Shown here: positions 33,560 to 44,825 of the stretch, piece by piece | Position numbering within the stretch: the stretch's first letter is position 1 | How the letters are laid out: each line of letters begins with the position of its first letter | From: Ichthyophis bannanicus | Lineage: Eukaryota > Chordata > Amphibia > Gymnophiona > Ichthyophiidae | DNA length: 64,000 bases | Direction of reading: 5' to 3' | Assembly: GCA_033557465.1 (NCBI GenBank) | Contig: CM066047.1 | Location: 4,588,001 to 4,652,000, forward strand | Translations under genes and position numbers: made by a program | The notes under the pieces: generated by a model | What the model was told of the DNA's origin: nothing | Database searches by the model: none | What the model saw: the letters and a program-made list of their open reading frames with translations, nothing else

Positions 33560-33860
33560 ATGAAGGCGGCAGCGAAGAGGAGTTTTCAGCCTGGATTTGA
33601 AAAGGGCCAGAGAAGGTGCCTGATGTATACACTCAGGTAGTTTGCTCTAGGCATAAGGAGCAGCAAGGTGAAAGGAGCGAAATCTTGAATTAACAATAAA
33701 AGAGAAGGGCATAGATAGAAGCTATTTACTAGAAGAGCGGAGTTCCAGAGGAGGAGTGTAGGGAGAGAAGAGAGGAAAGGTAGTGAGGAGCTGCAGAGTG
33801 AATGCACTTATAGGTCAGCAGGAGAAGGTGGAACAGGATGCAGAAATGGATAGGGAGCCA
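33546..33860. repeat. Unclassified interspersed repeat, second part
   Basis: Continues the style of 31931-32327 (AGCCTGGATTTGAAAAG occurs at about 33588, and AGCATGGATTTGAAAA at about 32151). No coding. It ends near 33860, where CR1 coding starts. Confidence 0.4.
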
Positions 33861-33869
33861 ATGAAGTGA

Positions 33870-34790
33870 CTCTCTGTGATCTCTTGTATTTCATGAAGAC
33901 CTCCCTCTTTTTCTTCACCTTTTCAGTTACTTCTTTTGAGAACCATAGCGCTCTCCTTTTCTTTTTACCTTTATTTACCTTTCTAACAAAAAGTTTGGTT
34001 GCACTTAAAATATCCCCTTTAAGTTTTCCTACATCCCTCAGCTGTTCCCATCCTGCTATTGACTCCTTGAGGTATTGTCCCATTTTGGCAAAGCTAGTTT
34101 TTCTAAAGTTTAAGACTTTCGCTTTTGAATGGATTTTATCAGCCCTAGTCCTAATACTGAACCACACCATCTGGTGATCACTGGATGTGAGATGATCTCC
34201 CACTATAACATCAGAAACACTTTCCCCATTGGTAAGCACCAAGTTCAGTATGGCCCCTCTATGTGTGGGTTCTGTTAAAAGTTGCTCGAATAGTTCTCCC
34301 TGTAGAGAATCCAGGATCTCTTTACTTCTAGATGACACGGTTGCAAGGATGTGCCAATCAACATCTGACATATTGATATCACCTATCAGTAGCACTTCCT
34401 CTTTCCTGGCAAAGCTGCATATTACTTCTATTAGATTGCCATCCACTTCTCCCTGTGAGGTAGGTCTGTATATCACAACAATGCAAATAGATTGCTCTTT
34501 CCCTCTTTCTTGTTTAACCCACAGTGCCTCCCGCCTCTCCCTCTTAAGCCCAGTAATTCTATAGCTTTAATATTATTTTTTACATATAGTTCCACATCTC
34601 TTCCCCTTCTTCCTACCCTATACTTCCTGAGTAAAGAATAGCCTGGTAGAATTATATCAACATCTGGTATCTTATTTCCCATGCTACGGGCATTTATACA
34701 CACCGCTTTCCAGATGTTGCCCCTTTTACCCATTGCTATAGAGGTATTTAATGTTTCACTTACCGAGGAGCTTTTGTCACCCATCCCCAA
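33870..34790 (-). pseudogene. CR1 endonuclease remnant with internal deletion
   Basis: Frame 34473-34790 has the N-terminal CINARSMGNKI block and a GRRGRDVELYVKN block. Frame 33808-34476 has MIYRPTS, LLIGDINMSDVDW (the DFN-type motif), LTEPTHRGAILNLVLTN, and LTSSDHQMVWFSI with the catalytic histidine. The junction near 34480 is frameshifted. It ends in a Lys-rich linker (WFSKEVTEKVKKKREV) where the reverse transcriptase should begin. Confidence 0.7.
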
Positions 34791-35040
34791 TGAATCTAGT
34801 TTAAAGCCTTCTTCGGTAGGTTAACCAGTCTGCTACTGAAGACATGTTGATTCTTCTTGGACAGATGGGCACCATCTCTGCTCTGCAGCCCTTGGATCAT
34901 CCCATGGTCCAAGAAACCGAAATGCTCTCAATGACATCCACGCAGCCATGCATTTATCTCCAGGATACAAGCTTCTCTGCCTTGGTCTTTACCCTCAACA
35001 AGGAGGCTTGAAGAGACCACCACCTGCGCACCTATCTGCT

Positions 35041-35658
35041 TCACCTCTGTCCCAGAGCCATGAAGTCACTTTTGATACGCTCAGAAGGATACCTGGCAAT
35101 ATAATTTGTGCCGACATGGATGAGCAACTTTATCAGATAATAGTCAGTAGGCTTGATGAGTCTTGGCAAATTCGCCGTATCATCTCGGATTTTGGCACCT
35201 GGCAGACAGCAGACCACTTTGGACATCTAGTCCGGTCGGCAGATGGATGCCTCAGTAACCATCAGAAGAGTGTCACCAACCACCACTACCCTTTGCTTCC
35301 TCATGGTAACCAATTCTGCAACTTTGGGGTGCTCGAGCTGGTTTCCCTCCCTTTCCTAGGATGCTTTCACCTCCTCCACTTCCAGGGCTGCATAATGGTT
35401 CTTCAATTCAAGGGCTGGAGGAGTTGGATTGGTGATTCTGCAGGCCCTGGTGACTCGTGTCCAACTTTCAGCATTTTGTAAGCTCCCATCTTCACTTTTG
35501 CTGGAGAGCTTGGATGTTTCAAAAAGCATCTCATCAATGTACTTCTCACTGTCTTGAATGCTCCTCAGCCTCACCGCTTCTTTTCTGAGCTCCTTCACTT
35601 GTTTTCTGAGAGCTTCAGCATGCAGGCACCCTGCACATGGAACCGGACAGAGGCACAA
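35041..35658 (-). pseudogene. CR1 ORF1 remnant
   Basis: Frame 35356-35658 shows a CxxCxxC-like start (CAGC), then a Lys/Glu/Leu-rich coiled-coil-like stretch. Frame 35041-35226 contains LLIHVGTNY, matching the IHVGTND esterase-like block of CR1 ORF1 proteins. The frames are out of phase, so the gene is broken. In intact CR1 elements ORF1 binds RNA and some carry an esterase domain. Confidence 0.55.
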
Positions 35659-36297
35659 GCTGTAACGGGGGCAATAGTTTTGGCAATATATTTTTTCCCA
35701 GCCATTGTTCAGCTGGAGGTCTTTGCAACCCCGCGCTTGAATGGTTGGTCTGGTCCCTCCCTCCTCTGATGCGAACCCACATCAGAGGGACAGAGGGATC
35801 ACACCTGCAAGCAACTGCGGTGTCAGAAAGAGCCACAATGATTTTTTTTCAATTAGAGGTCAGATCCGTTCCGCTGCTGCTGGTGCTGCCGCCACTGCCG
35901 AGGGAACAAAAAAGTGGCGGCGGAAGAGCAAGGACAGGAAACGTGAGTGGGGAGCCAGCTGGATATGAAGGTGTGGAGTAAGATGGACAGATGCAGGGCA
36001 TGGGGCGAATGTGATGGGGGAGGGGGCGTGCCAGATGTACAAGTCACACAAGGCGCAGTTATAGCTTGGTACAGCCCTGCTTCTTGTACATTAAAATGGC
36101 CTGTCCTCTCCTTCGGTGGTCCAGTGAGGAACCACAGAGTCCATTTAACTGTCCAACACACCCTGGGGACACAAACAGAGACATTGCAAAACTGCACCTA
36201 GAGCAGGATTTGTACATGGAGGAAAACAACTTGGAAGACATTTTGCTGATGAAGATCAATTAATACCTCACCAATTCAGCAGAAATTGATTGAAGTC

Positions 36298-36520
36298 AAT
36301 ACTTACTTACTTACCTTACATTCTCTTATATACCGTGCTATTCTGCATCAGTGCGGTTTACATTGAACAAACTGAAATTACATTGAACAGAGTATTATAA
36401 CTTGGAGATAACTATTTTACAGGGAACATGGGCTATGGAGGGTTAAGTGGCTTGCCCAAGACAACAAGGAGCACCTGTGGGACTAGAAACCCCAGTCCTT
36501 CCGGCCCAAGGTTGCTGTCC
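36298..36520 (-). mobile_element. L2-clade LINE 3' tail
   Basis: About 220 bp, 5'-truncated. It has a short-unit tail (ACTTACTTACTTACC), then the same hairpin block as L2-a (TATACCGTGCTATTC...GTGCGGTTTACA at about 36329-36362). No coding. Confidence 0.7.
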
Positions 36521-36712
36521 TCTAGTGGGATTTTTGGTGCGCTGAATCCGAAAATGACTTCCATTTTGTCATAGGACATCACATTTCCTGACAATTTAGG
36601 TAACTATGTTAAATAAGGCAATACCTCAAAATAAATGGAAATAGGCTTATAAAATTAAAGTTTTATTACAATATTTTCATGAAAATCCTTTTTTGAACTG
36701 AAATGAGCTCAC

Positions 36713-38294
36713 CTACACACACTAAACCCGATTCCTTCTTCCTTGTGAGGCTCCTCTTGGTGCATTTACGCTTGTGAGTAGCATCTGGAATGTCTCTCTG
36801 AAGCATCCAACAGTAGTCTGCCATCATTGTAATGCTCCATTTTCCCTATCATCTCCTTTCTATCTCTGTAATGTCTTGGTGGAATCGTTCACCTTGTTCC
36901 TCACTCACAGCTCCCAAATTTTCAGGAAAGTAGTCAAGGTGGGACTGGAGGAAATGCACTTTCAAACTCATCAGGCAACCTAAAGCTTGAAATGCTTTCA
37001 GCATTCGTCCGACGGTCTTTTTGTAGTGAGGATCTTTGTTATTGCCTAAAAATTTCTGTACGACTTCTTTAAATGCAATCCACCCTTCTTTTTGAGGATC
37101 CGACATGGTATTGACAAACTCTTAATCAACTGTAAGCCTTCTAATGTCTGGTCCGACGAACACACCTTCCTTCAATTTTGCCTCCAACAGGCCTGGAAAC
37201 TTGGTGACCAAGTATTTGAAGCATTCTCCATCTCTTGGAAGTGATTTTACGAATTGCTTCATCAATCCCAATTTTATGTGGAGAGGTGGTAGAAGAACTT
37301 TATGGGAAGGTACCAAAGTTTCTCGGAGGACATTTTTTTCACCGACTGTTAGCACCCTCGGCTGCCAACTCTTCTGGGTCCAGTGATTTTGTCGGTCTCG
37401 ACTGTCCCATAGACACAGAAAACAAGGATATTTGTTATACCCAGCTTGTTGCCCGAGCAGCATGCACAAGACCTTCAAGTCCCCAAACACTTGCCAACCA
37501 TAGTCTTCATATTTAAGTTTACAAAGAACCAATTCCAAGTTCTCGTAGGTTTCCTTCAAGTGTACGGAATGACCTACAGGTATGGAAGCGTAAAAACCGT
37601 TATGGAGTAAAACTGCTTTGAGACTTCTTTTTGAAGAATCTATAAAAAGATGCCATTGCTCTGAATCATATTGGATTTTAAATTGACCCATCAGACCTTC
37701 GACATTGATGCAATAAACCAACTTGTCTTCCTGGGCGAAGTAAGGAACAAACTCCTTTTCAAGATGTCTGAACCATGAAGATGACACTTCTGGCAACAAT
37801 AAATTCCTGCTTTTCAGCCTTGATCCGAGTAACTCAGCGGCATCTTTGGGAAGATTCAAGTCTCTTACGAAATCATTCATCTCCTCCTGAGAAAACAATT
37901 TTGGTCTTGTATCATCTTCAAAGTCAGAACTTGATTCGTCATCTGGTTCAGGTATGACTTCACCTTCATCAGAGCTAGGTATGTCTTCCAAGGTTGCAGG
38001 GGGCTTGGGTACTGGTATGTCTGTGCCATGGGGGATGGGACGAATTGCCGAGTGAAGATTGGGGTATGAAATGGAATGCTTCCATTTGGAATTAAACCCT
38101 TTCACATCGCATGAACAAAAGTAACAGTAGTCACTATGGTTCTTTTGCTCTTGTCATACCATAGGAATCCCATAACTGAAAGATTTTTTCTTACCCTTGA
38201 ACCAGTTTCGGAGGTCCTCAACACACCGTTTGCACACTTTATGAGGCGCCCAGACTTTATCTTGATCTCCAATTTTTAGTCCAAAGTATGCAAA
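36713..38294 (-). pseudogene. Uncharacterised Cys-rich multicopy-family gene, main (3') part
   Basis: Minus-strand coding continues from 55979-56083 once DIRS-B is removed. Ordered motifs: FAYFGLKIGDQDK (38290-38250), HKVCKRC (about 38235), CYFCSCDVKGFN (about 38115), PNLHSAIRPIPHG, an acidic Asp/Glu/Ser tract (37900-37990), FIDSSKRSLKAVLLHNG (about 37600), YPCFLCLWDSRDR (about 37420), LPPLHIKLGLMKQFVK (about 37260) and GERFHQDI (about 36865), ending at a TAG at 36713-36715. I recognise this as a widespread uncharacterised protein family, often multicopy in animal genomes. I know of no established function. In-frame stops (TGA after GIPMV, TAA before EFVNTMSD, and TGA-TAG after EIERR) make it a pseudogene. 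Confidence 0.75.
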
Positions 38295-38482
38295 GTAAGA
38301 GTAGTTACTCACCTGTAACAGGTGTTCTCCAGAAGCAGCAGGAATCAGTCCTCACATATGGGTGACATCGACGTCGATGGAGCCCTTGCAGAGCATTTCC
38401 CCAGCTTTCCATGAAAGCCTTTGGGAATGCAGGCACGCATGCGCGGTTCCCTTCCCGCCTAAATTTGCCATCTTGCTCAGTC
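38295..38482 (+). repeat. Left inverted terminal repeat of DIRS-B
   Basis: Inverted-complementary to 55818-55930. It carries the perfect 14-bp palindrome CATCGACGTCGATG at 38366-38379, where elements A, E and F have a GGTACC-centred one. Confidence 0.85.
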
Positions 38483-38563
38483 AAATGACATAGCTAAAAA
38501 CAGCACATAAAAATGTAAAAATAAACTATGTACAACTGCAACTCCCAGGAGAGGAGGGAGGGT

Positions 38564-38665
38564 TGTGAGGACCGATTCCTGCTGCTCCTGGAGAACACCT
38601 CTTACAGGTGAGTAACTACTCTTTCTCCAGGACCAAGCAGGAAGTCAGTCCTCACATATGGGTGA
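38564..38665. repeat. Internal complementary region of DIRS-B
   Basis: First half complementary to the left terminus, second half to the right terminus. The joint reads CTACTCTTTCTCCAGG, so the element's own trinucleotide is TTC (GAA on plus), matching the right end but not the GTA at the left end. Confidence 0.85.
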
Positions 38666-38790
38666 CTCCCTAGCTCTGGGCTACCAAGGAGCCCAGGCTG
38701 AACTAGAGAACCCCCTCTAGTCCCAGCATCAAAGAAAGGCTTTTCACTGACAGAACCTCCACCGGTAGCCCAACAGAGGGCAGGAGTTGC

Positions 38791-40200
38791 CTAAACCTCA
38801 AAGAGATTCCGGAGTAATGCCTGGCCAAAAGCACTGTCCCTACGGGACTCCCTTCCCAGACAGTAATGGGCCGCAAAAGTCTGGCTTGAGGACCAAGTTG
38901 CAGCCCTGCAGATGTCCACCAACAGTACAGAGCGGAGGTGAGCCACTGAGGCAGCCATTGCCCTGACACGATGGGCCATGACCCGACCCTGCAAAGGAAG
39001 GTCAGCCATCCTGTAAACCCAGGTGATACAGTCAGCTACCCAGGAGGACACGGTACACTTGGACACAGCCAACCCCAAATTATTAGGGTCAAAAGATATG
39101 AAGAGCCGAGTAGCCCTTCTATGCCCCTGCGTACGGTCAAGGTAGAAGAATAAGGCCCTCCTACAGTCCAAGGTATGCAGAACTGCTTCAGCCTGGCTTG
39201 CATGGGGCCTAGGGAAGAATGTTGGAAGAACCACCTCTTGGTTAAGGTGGAAGGAGGAGACAACCTTTGGGAAGAACTTTGGATGAGTCCTAAGGACTAC
39301 CCTGTTCCCATAGAAGCGGGTGTAAGGCCTGTCACAGACCAGGGCCTGAAGCTCACTCACTCACCTGGCCGAGGTGAGAGCTAGCAAGAAGAGTGTCTTC
39401 CAGGATAGGAAGCGTAGAGGGCAAGTAGCCATCGGCTCAAAAGGTGGGCGAGTCAGTTGCTGCAAGACCACATTCAATTCCCACTCAGGAACAGGACGAC
39501 GGATTGGAGGCTTGAGCAAAAGCAAGCCTCTGAGAAACCGGGACACCAAGGGGTGAACAGACAGAGAATGTCCTTCCACCAGTGAGTGGTGAGCTGCTAG
39601 AGCTGAGAGGTGGACCCAAACAGAATTGGATTTAAGTCCTTGATTTGATAAGCACAGTAAGTACTGAAGCACTACTGGTACAGTACAGGAGAAAGGATCC
39701 TCTGTACATAGCTGACACCACACAGAAAACCTTTTCCATTTGAGAGCATAGGTTTTCCTAGTGGATTGTTTCCTAGAGGCTAGGACAACCTCCTCAACTT
39801 CAGGAGGTAGGCCCCAGGGAGCCAAAACTACCCTTGCAGCCTCCAGGCCATCAAATTGAGAGCTTTGAGATTGGGGTGCAGAAGGGAACCCTGATCCTGA
39901 GAAAGAAGGTCGGGTTGCAACCCCAGAGGCAGTGGGGGATCCACTGCCAGCTGAAGCAGAAGTGGAAACCAAGGCTGTCTCGGCCACCTGGGAGCCACCA
40001 GCAGGACCAAAGCCTTGTCCTGGAGAATCTTGAACAGGGTTCGGGCCACCAAGGGCATGGGAGGAAAAGCATACAGGAGGCCCCGAGACCAGGGAATCAG
40101 AAAAGCATCTGCTGCTATCCGCAGAGGATGCGGTTGCCTGGAGCAGAACTTTGGCAGCTGTTCGTTCAGAGGACTGGCAAACAGATCTATGGATGGAAGT
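38791..40200 (-). pseudogene. DIRS-B tyrosine recombinase
   Basis: The N-terminal domain reads STRKTYALKWKRFSVWC and SNQGLKSNSVWVHLSAL (39361-39760). LLALTSAR follows, then a TGA where copy C has Arg (SARRVSEL), at about 39358. The rest (38791-39360) keeps LHTLDCRRAL, the HxxR box AHRVRAMAASVAHL and AHYCLGRE with the tyrosine. CGA-to-TGA is a typical CpG decay change. The recombinase frame stays open upstream to 40767, overlapping about 940 nt of the RNase H frame. Confidence 0.8.
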
Positions 40201-40823
40201 CCCCATTTCAGGAAAATCTTCTGAACCACCAAAGGATGGAGCTGCCACTCGTGGGGCTGCAGAACCCTGCTCAACCTGTCGGCTAGGTAGTTTTCCTGGC
40301 CAGGTAGATACACAGCCTTGAGGAGCATGTTGTGCCTGAGAGCGAACAAGCAAAGGTCCTGTGCTTCCTGACAAAGGAGCCTGGACCCAGTTCCGCCCTG
40401 CTTGTTCACATAAAACATGGCTACCTGGTTGTCTGTCTGAACTAGGACAGACTGATGAGCCAGGGTTGGAGAGAGAGTCTTGAGGGCTAACCGAATAGCC
40501 CTGAGTTCCAGTAGATTGATTTGCTGTGCGGCTTCCCAGGGAGACCACAGGCCCTGGGTGCACTTGCCTAGACAATGAGCTCCCCAGCCCTGCAGGGAGG
40601 CATCCGTGGTCAACACCACTGTGAATCCAGGCATCTGAAAGGGTACCCCTTGCAGCAGATTGGGTGGGTGCCGCCACCAGTTGAGGGAGTTCATGAATTG
40701 TCTGGACACCCTTATCCTGTCTCGGAGGCTGCCTGTGGCTTGTGACCACTGAGTCCCAAGGCACCACTGTGCAGGCCTCATATGGAGCCTGGCATTGGGG
40801 GTCACATGTTCTGTTGAAGCCAT
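39828..40823 (-). pseudogene. DIRS-B RNase H domain and C-terminal tail
   Basis: Open frame starting at MASTEHVTPNARLHM, then the RNase H core VLTTDASLQGWGAHC (about 40600), INLLELRAIRLAL (about 40510), VQTDNQVAMFYVNKQGG (about 40420), YLADRLSRVLQPHEW (about 40280), DLFASPLNEQLPKF, and a tail ending LMAWRLQG-stop at 39828. RNase H removes RNA from the hybrid during copying. CR1 at 40879 cuts it from the reverse transcriptase. Confidence 0.8.
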
Positions 40824-40878
40824 GTGGCCTAGAAGCCTCAGGCAGAGTCTGACAGAGACAAGTGACCTGCTGAGAAAC

Positions 40879-42112
40879 TGAGGCAGGTCTTGTCAGACAA
40901 ATCTGATTGATTTCTTTGACTGGGTGACCAGGGAGTTGGACCGAGGGAGAGCTCTAGATGTGGTGTATTTAGATTTCAGTAAAGCCTTTGACACTGTTCC
41001 TCACAGGCGACTTATAAACAAACTGAGCACCCTAGGGATGGACCCTAAAGTTACTGCTTGCGTTAGAAATTGGTTGGGTGGGAGGCGACAAAGAGTATAA
41101 GTAAATGGAGCTCACTCTGAGGAGAAGGATGTTACCAGTGGTGTGCGCCCCAGGGATCTGTCCTTGGTCCGATTCTTTTTAACATCTTTGTTAGTGATAT
41201 AGCGGAAGGGCTGTTGGGTAAGGTTTGCCTCTTTGCAGATGATACCAAAATCTGCAATAGAGTAGACACCCAGGAAGGTGTAGATAACATGAGGAGGGAT
41301 CTAGCTAAGCTTGAAGAATGGTCTAGAATTTGGTAGCTGGGATTTAATGTTAAAAAAATGTAAGGTCATGCATTTGGGCTGCAGCAATCCAAGGGAGCAA
41401 TACAGTATAGGAGGTGAAGTACTTTTGTCCACTAAAGAAAAGCGGGACCTAGGCGTGGTTGTGTCTGATGATCTTAAAGTAGCTAAACAGGTAGAAAAGG
41501 CGACGGCAAAAGCTAGAAGGATGCTTGGGTGCATACGGAGAGGAATGGCTAGCAGAAAAAAGGAGGTGATAATGCCTCTGTATAAGTCTTTGGTGCGACC
41601 TCATTTGGAGTATGGTGTGCAATTCTGGAGACCACACCTTCAAAAGGATGTGAACAGGATGGAGTGGGTGCAGAGGGTTGCTACTAAAGTGATTAATGGG
41701 CTTCATTATAAAGCATATGAGGACAGACTTAAGGATCTTAATATGTACACCTTAGAGGAAAGGCGGGATAGAGGTGATATGATTGAGATGTTTAAATACC
41801 TCCGTGGCATAAATGCTCAGGGAGAGAGCCTCTTTCAATTGAAAGCAAGTTTTGCTACGAGGGGACATGGGATGAGGGTGAAGGAAGATAGATTCAGGAG
41901 TGATATGCGGAAATATTTCTTTACAGAAAGAGTAGTGGATCCGTGGAATAGTCTCCCAGTGGAGGTGGTAGAGATGAGGACAGTAACTGAATTCAAAAAA
42001 GCATGGGACCAACACAGAGGATAAAGGTAAAAGTGGACTGTTGTAGTTGTTATGGAAGGACAGACTAGATAGGCCATGTGGTCTTTTTCTGTCATCATGT
42101 TTCTATGTTTAT
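40879..42112 (+). mobile_element. CR1-type LINE 3' fragment in DIRS-B
   Basis: Plus-strand, 5'-truncated CR1. Bases 40889-41300 encode NLIDFFDWV, YLDFSKAFDTVPH and LFADDTKIC (about 41230). The frame 41311-42024 (237 residues) encodes LGVVVSDDLKV, LVRPHLEYGVQFW and a C-terminal DPWNSLPVEVV. A short 3' UTR without poly-A ends near 42112. The left edge shares the word GAGGCAGGTCT with the DIRS target, so it is certain to about 10 bp. An early stop (near 41098) and a frame change near 41140 break the 5' coding part. Confidence 0.85.
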
Positions 42113-42880
42113 CAGTCTTTGGGCTCTGTCTTCTGGCAAGAATGCCTTTGCCAGCAGAGAGTCCAATCTCGCCCCTATGAACTCCAAGTTCTGGGAGGGG
42201 AGCAAAGTGGACTTTGCGAAGTTTATTACAAACCCCCATCTTTGAAGAAGAGCAATAGTTCTGATGGTGGCCTGTCGGGCCTCCTGGCACGTCTGACCTC
42301 TTATGAGCCAGTCGTCCAGATAGGGGAAGACAAAGACTCCCTGATTTCTCAGGTAGGCCGCTACCACTGCCAGGCATTTGGTAAGGACCCTGGGAGCGGA
42401 GGTGAGGCCAAAAGGCAGTACTCTGTACTGATAATGGTTTCCTCCCACAATGAACCTGAGGTACATTCTGTGGTCTGGATGAATGAGGATGTGAGTATAC
42501 GCAACCTTTAGATCTAATGAGCAAAGCCAATCTCCCTGCTGGAGGTAGGGCAGAAGGGTTCCAAGAGTAAGCATCTTGAACTTTTCCTTCTCTAAGAACT
42601 TGAGGTTTCTGAGGTCTATAATAGGTCGAAGGCCACCGGTCCTTTTGGGTACCAGTTAATACCTGGAGTAGAACCCCTGACCTTGCAAGTGGGGAGGCAC
42701 AGGCTCCACCGCCCTGTCCACCAACAGACCTTGGAGCTCCTGAAGGAGAAGATCTGTGTGCAGGGGAGGCCTTGGAGGCTTCCCTGGAAAGTATGGAGGA
42801 GGCAGTTGTTGGAAGTGTAGTAGATAGCCCTTGTGGACAATGTTTAACACCCAACTGTCTCCAGTGATGAGTGGCCACTG
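42095..42880 (-). pseudogene. DIRS-B reverse transcriptase
   Basis: Core frame 42095-42574: CSLDLKVAYTHILIHPDHR (the second residue of the usual KDAY reads Val, so the first catalytic Asp of the palm motif is altered), QYRVLPFGLTSAPRV, FVFPYLDDWLIRG and NLEFIGARLDS. The upstream part near 42600-42880 is frameshifted. The altered KDAY and the break indicate an inactive enzyme. Confidence 0.8.
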
Positions 42881-42953
42881 GTGGGCAAACAGGGCGAGGC
42901 GACTTCCTGTGCAGGGTTGGGAGAGCAGGGACGGAGAGGCTATGCCTAAGGAG

Positions 42954-44663
42954 TCAAAAGCCCCCACCCTGCTGAGTGGGAGCAGGGGCCGGAGGCTTGG
43001 GGGTCCTCTGCCTACGGGGCCCATTACCCTGCCCCTTGGCTTGCTGACCCTGAGGGGCAGCTTGGGCAGCCTGGTACTGTGGGTACTGTTTGTAGGCAGT
43101 GCCCTTCCGCGGGTAAAAGGGCTTTTTACCCGAGCCCTTCTTTTTGTGAGAAGGGGCAGAAGTCTTCCTAGACAGCCTTGTCCTTGTGAGGTGCTCGAGA
43201 AGGCCGCACAGCTCGAGACCGGTCATGGGCTTGCCAAAAAGGTTCTCACCTCAGCAAGGGACATCGACCAACTTGTCCTGAACCCATGGCTCGAGGTCTG
43301 TTGACTGCAGCCATGCCTGGCGTCAAGCCGCAATGCCGGCTGCCGCAACACGGGCCGAAGCCTCGAAGCCATTGTAGGCGGCGCGGGACATTAACTTGGA
43401 GCATTCCCGGATCCCCGAGGACAAGGACTTGAACCTCTGCAAGGGTTCCCCGGAGAGACCAGCAGAGAACCCAGCCAGCTCCTTGGCCAGGTCTCGCAAG
43501 TACATGCCCATGTACAGCTGGTAAGACTGGACACGGCAAGCAAGCATCGAGCCCTGGAAACACTTTCTACCAAAACCATCGAGGTTCTGGGCCTCCCTGC
43601 CATGGGGCACCGCGGAGTGCATCTTCTGACTTTTCAGGCGATGCATGGTTGATTCCACCACCATGGAATGGTGTGGTAGCTGCGCCTTTTGAAAGCCAGG
43701 ACTCTTCCGGAGTCGATAGATCGAATAGACCCGCTTGCTTAGAACCGGCGCCGAGGCCGGTGCCTCCCACATCCAGAAGAGGAGCCGTTCCAGCATCGGA
43801 GGAACCGGAAAGGCCTCCTTCGGAGAAGAGTCGTACTGTAGGGCCTCGAGCTCCTGCGATAGCCAACGTGGTGGCCATATCCCGGACGAACTCCGAGAAC
43901 CGGATATCCTCGGGGGGGGGGGGGTGGAGGGGGATCTACTCCAGGGCTCAGGCTGCGGTGAGTCCGACGGGACGCACCGAGTCCGGAAGGGGTCGGGGGA
44001 CTCCTCGTCCTCCGCCTCCCAGGTGGACTCGTCCGATGAGGAATCGGGGTCAGACCGCGCGGGGCCTGTGAGCACCGGCATCAACGCCCTCGGTCCCGAA
44101 CGGGAGGTCGAGGGAGACCGCGACCGAGGTCGACCTCGAGCCTTTATGGTCTCGAGTATCGGCTCGGTCTCCGGGGTCGACTTCTATGTCGATGTCCCGG
44201 TGGTCGGGGCAGATGCGCCAGACAGGCTGGCCATCAGTGCCCGCTGCTGTTCCATGAAGGCAGACAGTCTGCTCTCCAAGGCTGTCAGCCTGAGACCCAA
44301 GTCAGGAGACTCAGCAGCCCCCGACTCGGGCCCCGGCAGCGCCGGGCCCGACGTCAGCTCTCTGGGAGGAGAGTCCACGAGGACTACAGGGCTTACGTGT
44401 CCAGCAGACTCCGGCTCCACTCGAGGTACTTTGGGAGGCTTGTCCTGTTGCATGGACCCGGGGCGACGGTCAGGGGTCTGAGACCTAGCTCTCGAGGAGC
44501 CAGGGACCTCTTCCGACAACGCCCTCGAGAGCCGCTTCTTCCTCTTTCGTTCCCGGTCGGGGGACCCCCTGTCCGAGGAGCCCCGACGGTGCTCGGGATC
44601 CGATTCCCAAGATGTTGAGGCCTCAGACGAGGTCCGGGCCTGGCCGGAGGCCGAGTCAGAAAA
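42954..44663 (-). pseudogene. DIRS-B gag-like ORF1, 3' part
   Basis: Continues the ORF1 interrupted by DIRS-C. Pieces: 44393-44663 (basic, Arg/Ser/Pro-rich), 44184-44519 (SPVVLVDSPPRELTSG), 43323-44084 (core: LLFWMWEAPASAPVLSKRV, HHSMVVESTMHRLKSQ, LYMGMYLRDLAKELAGFSAGL) and 42954-43226 (basic C-terminal tail). Highly similar to intact DIRS-D ORF1 but frameshifted several times. Confidence 0.8.
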
Positions 44664-44825
44664 AAGATTAAATTAGACTTACCTGCTAATTGTAGTTCCT
44701 GGAGTAACTCCAGTCTAGTCCCGAAATCTCTGGGGTTGTCAACCTCATCCAGCAGCTTTGGAGACTGAGAAGCTTCTGTGATATCACCGGTATATAAGGG
44801 CTGGTACCGCCTCCTCACACCAGTT
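44664..44825 (+). repeat. Left inverted terminal repeat of DIRS-C
   Basis: Starts AAG-ATTAAATTAGACTTACC. From about 44700 on it is the inverse of 49490-49605. It contains a TATATAAGGG word at about 44791-44800 pointing inward. Confidence 0.85.

Larger units (their letters stand above)
33861..36270 (-). mobile_element. CR1-type LINE head: 5' UTR, ORF1 and endonuclease, no reverse transcriptase
   Basis: Reading on the minus strand: a GC-rich leader (about 35830-36270, assignment uncertain), ORF1 pieces (35041-35658), then the endonuclease (33870-34790). It stops at 33860 before any reverse transcriptase motif. LINE copies normally keep the 3' end, so a copy with only the 5' half implies later deletion or loss of the 3' part. 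Confidence 0.65.

Noticed and set aside
35853..36259. Minus-strand frames as a separate small gene
   Set aside because: No start context, splice signals or family motifs. Position and GC content fit the CR1 leader better.
43735..44481. Plus-strand open frame of 248 codons, Gly/Asp/Ser-rich
   Set aside because: Antisense of the GC-rich, low-complexity linker of DIRS-B gag. The corresponding antisense of DIRS-D (54265-54948) is open for the same compositional reason.
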